From contig PWZG01000312.1 in NCBI GenBank assembly GCA_003567575.1, positions 1 to 10,733 on the forward strand: a stretch of 10,733 nucleotides of DNA. Reading direction: 5' to 3'. Within the stretch, counting starts at the first letter, position 1, and each line of letters opens with the position of its first letter. Source of the DNA: PVC group bacterium (GTDB taxonomy: Bacteria > Verrucomicrobiota > Kiritimatiellia > CAIKKV01 > PXCX01). Made by a program: the position numbers and the translations under genes. The notes under the pieces are model-generated. The model had not been told where the DNA came from. It ran no database searches and worked only from the letters and a program-made list of their open reading frames with translations. Shown one piece after another: positions 1 to 6,547 of the stretch.

Positions 1-325
1 GGGCCGAGGCGTCGACTCTCCGACCGAGTCGCGCGAGCGGGCTCGTCTCGACATTCGTCATTTCCCGTCTTCATTCCAAATCCCATCATGATCCCAAACT
101 TTTCCAAATCCGTTCACCGTTGCCGGTCCATCACGCATTCAAGGCTGGTTCGACCCAATTATCAAAACCGACAATATCATGCCAGAACAACCGCCCGGCG
201 TCAAACCGAAGTGCCGGCCCCGGGCGCATATCATTTCCGTCCGTCATTCCCTCGATGGCTCAATAGCGTGTGCTCAGTAGGCGGAATGCGCCCGGAATTG
301 CGGACTCGATTGTTCTCCACTTCTG

Positions 326-356
326 TTTCCTGCCGTCCACAACGGCAGCATGGAAA
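326..356. repeat. Inverted repeat (hairpin)
   Basis: TGCCGT (331-336) and ACGGCA (342-347) are perfect complements around the loop CCACA. The stem is extended outside a GCAT bulge by TTTCC (326-330) with GGAAA (352-356), giving 11 pairs in total. No T-run follows on the plus strand, so it does not look like a classical intrinsic terminator there. On the minus strand the next bases are also not T-rich. Its function is unknown. Confidence 0.5.
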
Positions 357-400
357 AAGACCGGCGGCCGGATCAGGCGAACGTTGAGGACGAAGATTTT

Positions 401-470
401 GTTGCCGTTCGTCCGCTATCCGCCGCAGGCGGATCAGCCTGTGGCTGACGCGGACACTCAGAACGGCAAC
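401..470. repeat. 70-nt foldable element (three-way-junction palindrome)
   Basis: The outer arms GTTGCCGTTC (401-410) and GAACGGCAAC (461-470) are perfect 10-bp complements. Next inward, GTCCGC (411-416) pairs with GCGGAC (450-455), leaving a 5-nt bulge (456-460) on one side only. Inside this 16-bp stem sit two adjacent perfect hairpins: ATCCGCC (418-424) with GGCGGAT (428-434), loop GCA, and CAGCC (435-439) with GGCTG (443-447), loop TGT. All but about 14 bases of the element are paired. It could be a mobile palindromic repeat, a structured RNA, or a cruciform or protein-binding site. No T-run follows it on either strand, which argues against a simple terminator. The pairing is seen directly; the role is unknown. 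Confidence 0.7.
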
Positions 471-597
471 TACCCGACAGGCAAAAACGGGCAGGCGCCC
501 CACCGCAAACCTTTTTCAAAATACTGATCCCATCCGTTTACACGGAAGAATCCGGGCTTGCAATGCAGATCGTGTATGACCAGGGAAAATAATACAG

Positions 598-627
598 TTG
601 ACACCCGCTATCCGCCCGTAGTAAAGT
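598..627 (+). promoter_or_regulatory. Predicted sigma70-type promoter for ispD
   Basis: A perfect -35 hexamer TTGACA (598-603) is followed after 18 bp by TAAAGT (622-627), which matches 4 of 6 bases of TATAAT. Transcription would begin near 634, giving a leader of about 110 nt before the ispD start. It is the best promoter-like pair in the upstream stretch and points towards the ispD-phosphoesterase operon. Confidence 0.55.
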
Positions 628-731
628 ATCTTGTTTTGGTAAAAGGCATGTCTTGGCGTATCGTCGGGGCGGGATCGGCTTGCGTTCGCATTTGAATGTA
701 CGCGTGGACGGGATCTTGCCTGACGTTTTTT

Positions 732-737
732 GGGGGG
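732..737 (+). promoter_or_regulatory. G-run ribosome binding site of ispD
   Basis: Six consecutive G bases lie 7 nt before the ATG at 745. This is not the usual AGGAGG, but it can pair with the CCUCC anti-Shine-Dalgarno through one G-U pair. It supports the chosen ispD start. Confidence 0.45.
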
Positions 738-744
738 TTGAAAC

Positions 745-1425
745 ATGAATATCGGCATTATCGTAGCTGGTGGTCGCAGTGCCCGTATGGGCGCGGGGTT
801 GGATAAAGCTTTTATGAATCTGGGGGCCAAGCCGGTGCTGGTCTATTCCCTGGATGCGTTTGAAAAGTGTTCCGTCATCGATGCCGTCGTTTTGGTGGTG
901 CGTAAAGATCGTCTGGCGGCGGCCGAGGGTATGGTTCAGGTTTTCGGTTGTTCCAAGGTCAAGGCCATCGTAGCCGGCGGCGCACAACGTCAGGTCTCGG
1001 TGGCCAATGGTCTGGCGGCAGCGGGTGATGAAGCCCGATTCGTTTGTATTCATGATGGTTCACGGCCTTGCGTGACGCCGGAACTTATTGCCGATACGAT
1101 GAAAACCGCGCGCCGTTACGGCAGTGGTGTCGCCGCGGTAAAGATTGTCGATACGGTCAAGGAAGTTTCCGGATCCGGATTAGTTGTTTCGCGAACGCTT
1201 GATCGTAGCCGGTTGTGGGCCGTTCAAACGCCTCAGGCATTCAAAATCTCGATTTTGAGCGATGCACTGGATCACGTACGCAAGAACAAGGTGTCGGTGA
1301 CGGACGATGCGTCGGCCGTTGAGCTGGCCGGTGGCGAAGTCCGTTTGGTGCCTTCGAGTTGGTCGAACATTAAAATCACGTTGCCGGAGGATCTGGCGCT
1401 CGTGGAAACGCTTCTGAAATCATAA
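745..1425 (+). CDS. ispD: 2-C-methyl-D-erythritol 4-phosphate cytidylyltransferase
   Basis: IspD joins CTP and 2-C-methyl-D-erythritol 4-phosphate to form CDP-methylerythritol, the third step of the cytosolic MEP pathway to isoprenoids. The 226-residue length is normal for the family. Visible motifs in order: the N-terminal nucleotide loop VAGGRSARMG (7-16, Arg14) and the conserved Lys21; GGAQRQVSV (78-86); HDGSRP (103-108, Asp104 and Arg107); DTVKEV (136-141); LWAVQTPQAF (157-166); TDDASAVE (186-193); and NIKITLPED (208-216, Lys210). Two usual signatures are altered: the family's PKQF reads DKAF (20-23), and HDAARP reads HDGSRP. The Lys, Asp and Arg expected to contact substrate are kept, so the enzyme is probably active. 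The start at 745 is supported by the G-run before it. The gene is co-directional with the phosphoesterase 8 bp downstream. Confidence 0.95.
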   Translation: MNIGIIVAGGRSARMGAGLDKAFMNLGAKPVLVYSLDAFEKCSVIDAVVLVVRKDRLAAAEGMVQVFGCSKVKAIVAGGAQRQVSVANGLAAAGDEARFVCIHDGSRPCVTPELIADTMKTARRYGSGVAAVKIVDTVKEVSGSGLVVSRTLDRSRLWAVQTPQAFKISILSDALDHVRKNKVSVTDDASAVELAGGEVRLVPSSWSNIKITLPEDLALVETLLKS

Positions 1426-1433
1426 CCGATATT

Positions 1434-2165
1434 ATGGATAAACCGAAGTTTGCGGTTCTCGGCGATATTCATGGGAACTGGGAAGCCTTAAGCGCAGTGT
1501 TGGCGGATGCGGAACGCGAGAACGTCACGCGTTACGTATGTGTTGGCGATGTAGTCGGTTACAATGCGGACCCAGCGAAGTGCCTTGAGCGGATCATGGA
1601 GTTGGACTGTATTACGGTTCGGGGCAATCATGATCATTACTGTGCCCACGAGATGAGTTTGCGCTCGTTCCACCCGCTGGCGGCCAAGGTGATGCGGTGG
1701 ACGCGCGAACAGCTTAGATCGGTCCAGGTGGATTATCTCAGCAATTTACGCATGTCCTGCACGGTCAACGGTTTTCTGATGGTGCATAGCACCTTGGACA
1801 TGCCCGACAAATGGGGGTATGTGTTTGAGGAGTTGGAAGCGGAATCGCATTTCGCTTACCAGACGACGACCCTTTGTTTTTACGGGCATACCCATTTTCC
1901 CGTGGTTTTCGAGAAGGGGGCGCGTATTCAACGGCTACAGCCCGAAAAGATACTTATCACGCTGGGACGCAAGTATTTTATAAACGTTGGCAGCGTCGGT
2001 CAGCCCCGCGACGGTATTCCCGATGCTTCCTATGTCATATACGATGCCGCTACGCGGCAAGTAATTTTCCGGCGTGTTCCCTACGATATTCCGGCTGCAC
2101 AGGCAAAGATCCGTCTGGCATCCCTGCCGGAGCGGTTGGCGGTTCGCTTGGAACTGGGTCGCTGA
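1434..2165 (+). CDS. Calcineurin-like metallophosphoesterase (YfcE/MJ0936-like)
   Basis: This 243-residue protein is a dinuclear-metal phosphoesterase of the small bacterial/archaeal Metallophos_2 type. Metal-binding and catalytic signatures appear in the expected order: GDIHGN (10-15, Asp11 and His13), GDVVGY (38-43, Asp39), GNHDHY (64-69, Asn65 and His66), MVHS (116-119, His118) and GHTH (151-154). A C-terminal NVGSVGQPRDG (184-194) is typical of this subfamily. There is no signal peptide or membrane segment, so it is cytosolic. The substrate cannot be told: family members act on phosphodiesters, and some on cyclic nucleotides or nucleotides. It begins 8 bp after ispD with no strong ribosome binding site, which suggests an operon with coupled translation. 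No functional link to isoprenoid synthesis is evident. It converges on the kinase gene with only 13 bp between stop codons and no visible terminator. Confidence 0.9.
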   Translation: MDKPKFAVLGDIHGNWEALSAVLADAERENVTRYVCVGDVVGYNADPAKCLERIMELDCITVRGNHDHYCAHEMSLRSFHPLAAKVMRWTREQLRSVQVDYLSNLRMSCTVNGFLMVHSTLDMPDKWGYVFEELEAESHFAYQTTTLCFYGHTHFPVVFEKGARIQRLQPEKILITLGRKYFINVGSVGQPRDGIPDASYVIYDAATRQVIFRRVPYDIPAAQAKIRLASLPERLAVRLELGR

Positions 2166-2178
2166 AGATGGCGTCGGC

Positions 2179-3381
2179 TTAATGCCAGTCCATACGCGGG
2201 TTGACATGGCCGGTGCCCGGATCGCACAGTTTCTCCACGTAACGCTGCAATTCGCGATCGTATTCGGCGTCCATGCCCAATTGCGCCAATTGCCGGTGAA
2301 TCCCGCGCAACCCGCGCTCGCTGTCTTCGGCTTCCGCGGCGCTGGAATAGCGCAATGAAGGATCGATATGGGTGAATCGCTTGAGTACATGAATCAGCAG
2401 GCTGTTTTCCCGGGCATAGGAAGGTACGATTTGTTCGATCCGTTCGTGAAGTCGCCTTTTTTCCGCCAATAAGTTGTCCTCATTCACCGGCGGGTTCCAG
2501 AGCCGGCCGCAAATCATTTCCAGTCCGACCAATCCGGCGCTGAATATATCCGACTGAACAATGCCCGGTTCCAGGCGGTGGATTTCCGGCGCCATGTATA
2601 GCGGGCTGCCCAGGAGAATGTTGATGGGCTCTCCAATCGTGCCTGCGCGCCCGAAATCCACAAGTTTGATTGAACCGTTGCGGTCGATCATCACGTTTGA
2701 GGGTTTGATATCGCCGTGCAGGAAACCTTCCCTATGCATTACGGTCAATCCGAGCAAGATCTTGCGCATGATATAAATGGCAATACCCGGTTGCAGCCGG
2801 AACTGGTCGTTTTCAATCCGGAACAAAACATCCATGAAGTGAGACCATTCCTTGTCCGTCGATTGACCGCGGGTGATGGCCAGGTGCGAGCCATCGAGCA
2901 GGTATTGCAGGTCGATGCCATCGATGGCGGCCATTTGTATGTAACCGATGCCATGATACTCGTCGTAGATATCCCGCGATACCAGGTTTTCGATTTGAAT
3001 CGGCTGCAGTCGCGATGTTTGCCGGGCGATCCGGCCCATATCGTCCCAGTAACTTTCCGCGGTGCGATAGATGGAAGGGTTGAATATTTTTATGGCATGT
3101 CGTGTCAGGCATCCGCGCGCGCCATGGCGCGCGGCCAGATAAACCACGCCTTGGAGACCTTTCCCCAGTTCACGCGTCAGAAGATAGGTGACCGGATGAC
3201 GGATGGTCCGCTCGCGCAGCAGCCGTTCGTATTGATTGATCAGCCACGAACGATCCTCCGACGCGATTGCTCCTGAATCCTTGGGGCCGGCGTTTTTCAA
3301 CGGCTCGTCGAGAGGTTCCGTTTTCTTGAGGCTGTTGATGGCGGTCTGGTCGGCGGCTGTAATAGTTTGGGTTTCTTTCAT
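2179..3381 (-). CDS. Hanks-type serine/threonine protein kinase (soluble)
   Basis: The 400-residue protein has one eukaryotic-like kinase domain at about 65-340. Visible elements: glycine loop LGKGLQGVVYLA (72-83), ATP-anchoring Lys98 in AIKIF, catalytic loop HGDIKPSN (222-229, Asp224, Lys226, Asn229), metal-binding DFG (242-244), and GSPLYMAPE (258-266) ending the activation segment, with Asp278 after it. These residues predict an active kinase. The usual HRD Arg is Gly223, making it a 'non-RD' kinase that may not need activation-loop phosphorylation. About 30 extra residues (around 165-197) separate the hinge region from the catalytic helix. The first 60 residues are polar and variable. There is no transmembrane segment and no PASTA or other sensor domain, so it is probably cytosolic. 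Targets are unknown. It is divergent from secA and convergent with the phosphoesterase. Confidence 0.92.
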   Translation of the reverse strand: MKETQTITAADQTAINSLKKTEPLDEPLKNAGPKDSGAIASEDRSWLINQYERLLRERTIRHPVTYLLTRELGKGLQGVVYLAARHGARGCLTRHAIKIFNPSIYRTAESYWDDMGRIARQTSRLQPIQIENLVSRDIYDEYHGIGYIQMAAIDGIDLQYLLDGSHLAITRGQSTDKEWSHFMDVLFRIENDQFRLQPGIAIYIMRKILLGLTVMHREGFLHGDIKPSNVMIDRNGSIKLVDFGRAGTIGEPINILLGSPLYMAPEIHRLEPGIVQSDIFSAGLVGLEMICGRLWNPPVNEDNLLAEKRRLHERIEQIVPSYARENSLLIHVLKRFTHIDPSLRYSSAAEAEDSERGLRGIHRQLAQLGMDAEYDRELQRYVEKLCDPGTGHVNPRMDWH

Positions 3382-3400
3382 TGGCCGTCTATGCTATAGT
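3372..3400 (+). promoter_or_regulatory. Predicted extended -10 promoter for secA
   Basis: TGCTATAGT (3392-3400) matches the extended -10 pattern TGnTATAAT at all but one position. The region 17 bp upstream (TTTCTT, 3372-3377) is a poor -35, as is common with extended -10 promoters. Transcription would begin near 3407, giving secA a leader of about 90 nt. It lies just upstream of the kinase start codon. Confidence 0.5.
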
Positions 3401-3431
3401 TTCGCGGTTCGGATTACGGAAAAACACTATG

Positions 3432-3460
3432 AATATATCAGGGCGCCCCGGAAAAATCCA
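3432..3460 (-). promoter_or_regulatory. Predicted extended -10 promoter for the Ser/Thr kinase gene
   Basis: Read on the minus strand, TGATATATT (3440 down to 3432) is an extended -10 box, with TATATT matching 5 of 6 bases. It is preceded after a 17-bp spacer by TGGATT (3460-3455), which matches 3 of 6 bases of TTGACA. Transcription would start near 3425, giving the kinase a leader of about 44 nt. The start site would lie inside the predicted secA transcript. Confidence 0.4.
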
Positions 3461-3470
3461 TTTTTTTCGG
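3448..3470 (+). other. Hairpin in the secA leader
   Basis: CCGG plus five A (3448-3456) can pair with a T-run plus CGG (3461-3470) around the loop TCCA, with one bulged T and one G-U pair: about nine pairs, 26 nt before the secA ATG. Just downstream, ACCC (3475-3478) can pair with GGGT (3485-3488), inside the only G-rich stretch before the start. These structures could modulate secA translation, but this is inference from base pairing only. Confidence 0.35.
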
Positions 3471-3496
3471 CGGCACCCGTTTGGGGGTTAAGCGAA

Positions 3497-6400
3497 ATGT
3501 ATGCTTTTCTCAAGAAAATATTGGGAACAAAACATCAGCGTGACGTACGGAAATTGCGTCCGCAAGTTGAACGGATTAACGCGTACGAACAGGAATACCA
3601 GAGTCTCAGCGATGAGCAGTTGCGTGCGAAGACAGAGGAATTCAAGCAGCGGTTACGGGATGGCGAAACGCTTGACGACATTTGTTTCGAAGCGTTTGCC
3701 GTTGTGAAAAACGCCTGCCGGCGTTTGGTCGGCCGCAAGATCAACGTCTGCGGTCATGAACAGACGTGGGATATGATCCCGTTCGACGTACAAATTATCG
3801 GCGGTCTGGTTTTGCATCAGGGCAAGATTGCCGAGATGGCGACCGGCGAAGGCAAAACGCTGGTCGCGACCATGCCGCTATACCTGAATGCGTTAACGGG
3901 CCGGAATGTGAACCTGGTGACCGTGAACGACTACCTGGCGCGTCGCGATGCCGAATGGATGGGCGCGGTATATGAGTTTCTCGGCTTGACCGTGGGATGT
4001 CTCCAGAACACGATGACGCCGGCCGAACGTCGCGCCGAATATGCCTGCGACATCACCTATGGAACCAACAGCGAGTTCGGGTTCGATTATCTGCGCGATA
4101 ACGGGATGGCATTCCGGTCCGAGGACCAGGTACAACGCGATTATGCGTATGCCATTGTAGATGAAATCGACAGTATTTTGATCGACGAGGCCCGTACGCC
4201 GTTGATTATTTCGGGGCCGGTCCCTGTTTCCACGCATCAATACTTCGATTTGAAACCGAAAGTCGAGCGTTTGATACGTAGGCAGCAGGATTTGTGTACG
4301 CGATTGATACGTGAAGCGCGTGAATTGCTGGAAGCCGGCGAGACCGAGCAGGCGCAATTGCTGTTGTACCAGGTACACCAGGGCATGCCCAAGAACAAGC
4401 AACTGTTGCACATGCTTGAAGACGCTTCGATCCGGCATCTTCTCGAACGGATCAATGACGCCATGTTAACCGATATGCGTAAGGAACAGGCGCGCGAATT
4501 GCGGGAAGAATTATATTTTACCATAGAGGAGCGGGCGCACGAAGCCAGTTTGACGGAAAAAGGATGTGCCGAACTGAATCCGGCCGATCCCGAGGCCTAC
4601 GTGTTGCCGGATTTGGCGACGTTATTGAGCGAACTCGACGGCGACACCGATCTGGACGCCGCGGCGCGCACCCGGCGCCGGCAGGAAATTCAGGATCAGT
4701 TTGCCGAACGCGCCGAACGGATTCATAACGTTGACCAGCTTATCAAGGCCTATAGTCTTTACGAGAAGGATGTGCATTACGTGGTGCAAAACAACCAAGT
4801 CCTGATCGTCGACGAGTTTACCGGCCGGATTCTGCCCGGCCGGCGTTGGAGCGACGGGTTGCACCAGGCGGTGGAAGCCAGGGAAGGGGTGAAGATTGAA
4901 CGCGAAACCCAGACGCTGGCCACGATTACCATTCAGAATTATTTCCGAATGTACGATAAACTGGCGGGCATGACGGGTACGGCGGAAACCGAAGCCGACG
5001 AGTTTCACCAGATTTACAAATTGGACGTGGTGATGATTCCGACCAATCGTCCGGTTCGACGCATGGACTCCGACGATTGTATTTATCGTACACAACGCGA
5101 GAAATACAAGGCGATTATCGAGGAAATAAGCGATTGTCACCGGCGTGGACAACCCGTGTTGGTGGGAACCGTTTCGGTTGATGCATCGGAATTGCTGAGC
5201 CGGATGTTGCGGCGCGTGAATATTCAGCACAGTGTGTTGAATGCCAAGAATCACGAACGTGAAGCCGAGATCGTGCGAAATGCCGGCCAGGTGGGCGCGG
5301 TGACCATTGCCACGAATATGGCGGGTCGCGGCACCGATATCAAGCTGGCGCCCGCCGTGCTGCATTTGGAACGCGGCATCGTCACCTCGAACCTGGAACT
5401 CGATGATCGGGTCGATGGCCGTACGTTGCGATCATTGCTGGAGGAAAAACCCAGCGGGTTGCATGTTCTCGGCACCGAAAGGCATGAGTCGCGCCGTATT
5501 GACCGTCAGTTGCGCGGCCGCTGCGCCCGCCAGGGCGACCCCGGCAGCAGCCAGTTTTATGTGTCTTTGGAGGATGACCTGATGCGTCTGTTCGGGTCGG
5601 AACGGTTGGCGGGCGTGATGCAGAAACTGGGGGTGCAGGAAGGCGACGTGCTGCAGCACTCGTGGTTGAACCGGACGATCGAAAATGCCCAGCGCCGGGT
5701 TGAACAGCAGAATTTTTCCATCCGTAAACGCACCTTGGAATACGATGACGTGATGAACAAGCAGCGCGAAGTCATTTATTCGTTCCGGGGTGAAATCGTG
5801 CGCACGGAACAGCCACGCGAAATGTTGCTTAACGTGCTGGAAGATGTCATTCTTTCCGCTAGTGAAACCTGGCTTGCCGACAGCAAGCAACCCGATATCG
5901 ACGCATTTGTCTCGTGGGCAACAACGGAGTTTCCCGTGACCGTCAATGCCGATGAACTGCGTGCCGCGGGCGACGATGCCGACGACATGGCGTCGCTGGT
6001 TTTCGAACGGGTGCGCGAGGCGTATCTGATCAAGATGACGGATTTGCCCGAGCAGGGGGTTTCGTTGCTGGAACGGCAGATCATGCTTGGCGCGATTGAT
6101 TCGCACTGGCAGGAATACCTGCGCGGGATGGATAGTCTGCGCCAGGGCGTCGGTTTGCGAGCCTACGGACAGCGGGATCCGCTGGTTGAATATAAGCGCG
6201 AGGCATTCGATATGTTTGCGACGCTGATGACCGATATCAAGCAAGACATTGTCAATGGCATGTTTCGCACGACAATCCGTTCGCGGTTGGTGGAAAGGGT
6301 CCGGCCCGGTGCGCAGCGTCGCTATGTACATGACGATGTACAGTCGCTGGGAACCGGTGTCAGGGCGTCGGAATCGGCGACGGCATCAACCACGGCTGGC

Positions 6401-6547
6401 GGTGGCCGTCGTGACGGCGATACATCGCTTGACAATGCGTTGCGGCAGGCTGAGCCCGTGCGACGAGAGGCTCCGAAGGTCGGTCGCAACGCCCCATGTC
6501 CCTGCGGTAGCGGAAAGAAGTATAAAAAATGTTGCGGGGCCATGTGA
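3497..6547 (+). CDS. secA: Preprotein translocase ATPase SecA
   Basis: SecA is the ATP-driven motor that pushes unfolded preproteins through SecYEG in the inner membrane. From the ATG at 3497 it has 1016 residues; the frame is open further upstream, but homology starts at MYAFLKKILG. Motifs: Walker A ATGEGKT (115-121), Walker B VDEID (221-225), EARTPLIISGP (231-241), IVDEFTGR (437-444), WSDGLHQAVEAREGV (451-465), MTGTAETEADEF (492-503), TNMAGRGTDIKL (606-617), GTERHESRRIDRQLRGR (659-675) and TLEYDDVMNKQRE (746-758). A C-terminal zinc motif CPCG...KKCC (Cys1001, 1003, 1012, 1013) follows a disordered linker (about 937-996) and is expected to bind SecB or phospholipid/ribosome. The span between ISGP and VDEFTGR is about 60 residues longer than in E. 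coli, resembling Bacteroidetes/PVC SecA. Motif VI reads RGRCARQGD rather than RGRSGRQGD. No strong Shine-Dalgarno precedes the start. The stop abuts the lnt start. Confidence 0.97.
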   Translation: MYAFLKKILGTKHQRDVRKLRPQVERINAYEQEYQSLSDEQLRAKTEEFKQRLRDGETLDDICFEAFAVVKNACRRLVGRKINVCGHEQTWDMIPFDVQIIGGLVLHQGKIAEMATGEGKTLVATMPLYLNALTGRNVNLVTVNDYLARRDAEWMGAVYEFLGLTVGCLQNTMTPAERRAEYACDITYGTNSEFGFDYLRDNGMAFRSEDQVQRDYAYAIVDEIDSILIDEARTPLIISGPVPVSTHQYFDLKPKVERLIRRQQDLCTRLIREARELLEAGETEQAQLLLYQVHQGMPKNKQLLHMLEDASIRHLLERINDAMLTDMRKEQARELREELYFTIEERAHEASLTEKGCAELNPADPEAYVLPDLATLLSELDGDTDLDAAARTRRRQEIQDQFAERAERIHNVDQLIKAYSLYEKDVHYVVQNNQVLIVDEFTGRILPGRRWSDGLHQAVEAREGVKIERETQTLATITIQNYFRMYDKLAGMTGTAETEADEFHQIYKLDVVMIPTNRPVRRMDSDDCIYRTQREKYKAIIEEISDCHRRGQPVLVGTVSVDASELLSRMLRRVNIQHSVLNAKNHEREAEIVRNAGQVGAVTIATNMAGRGTDIKLAPAVLHLERGIVTSNLELDDRVDGRTLRSLLEEKPSGLHVLGTERHESRRIDRQLRGRCARQGDPGSSQFYVSLEDDLMRLFGSERLAGVMQKLGVQEGDVLQHSWLNRTIENAQRRVEQQNFSIRKRTLEYDDVMNKQREVIYSFRGEIVRTEQPREMLLNVLEDVILSASETWLADSKQPDIDAFVSWATTEFPVTVNADELRAAGDDADDMASLVFERVREAYLIKMTDLPEQGVSLLERQIMLGAIDSHWQEYLRGMDSLRQGVGLRAYGQRDPLVEYKREAFDMFATLMTDIKQDIVNGMFRTTIRSRLVERVRPGAQRRYVHDDVQSLGTGVRASESATASTTAGGGRRDGDTSLDNALRQAEPVRREAPKVGRNAPCPCGSGKKYKKCCGAM

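Larger units (their letters stand above)
1..597. other. Gene-free, hairpin-rich stretch upstream of ispD
   Basis: No reading frame here looks like a real protein. The longest open frames on either strand are under about 100 codons, are rich in Arg, Pro and Ser, overlap one another, and show no recognisable domain. The stretch contains several perfect inverted repeats: 192-198 with 220-226 (CGCCCGG/CCGGGCG), 326-336 with 342-356, and the large foldable element at 401-470. The first 60 bases are GC-rich with short inverted repeats (11-15 with 48-52, 34-38 with 41-45). There is no tRNA: the TTCGA motif near 149 has no matching T-stem. It may be the intergenic tail of an upstream operon, decayed sequence, or a site of small non-coding repeats. 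Confidence 0.6.

Noticed and set aside
144..160. TTCGA-containing T-loop-like motif suggesting a tRNA
   Set aside because: The flanking bases do not pair as a 5-bp T-stem, and no acceptor, D or anticodon arms fit on either strand.
88..527. Open frames of 85-99 codons on both strands upstream of ispD
   Set aside because: They overlap each other, are Arg/Pro/Ser-rich with no domain or convincing ribosome binding site, and run through the inverted repeats.
648..695. 15-codon open frame (MSWRIVGAGSACVRI) in the predicted ispD leader
   Set aside because: AAAAGG sits only one base before the ATG, the peptide shows no attenuator-like codon run, and no alternative stem structures were evident.
2716..3276. 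186-codon plus-strand open frame inside the kinase gene
   Set aside because: It is the opposite-strand shadow of a clear kinase coding sequence and has no domain of its own.
3236..3496. Extension of secA to an upstream ATG at 3236
   Set aside because: It would overlap the kinase gene by 146 bp and add 87 residues without SecA homology; the ATG at 3497 gives the family-typical N-terminus.
5432..6331. 299-codon minus-strand open frame within secA
   Set aside because: It is antisense to highly conserved SecA sequence, with His/Gln-rich shadow composition and no motif.
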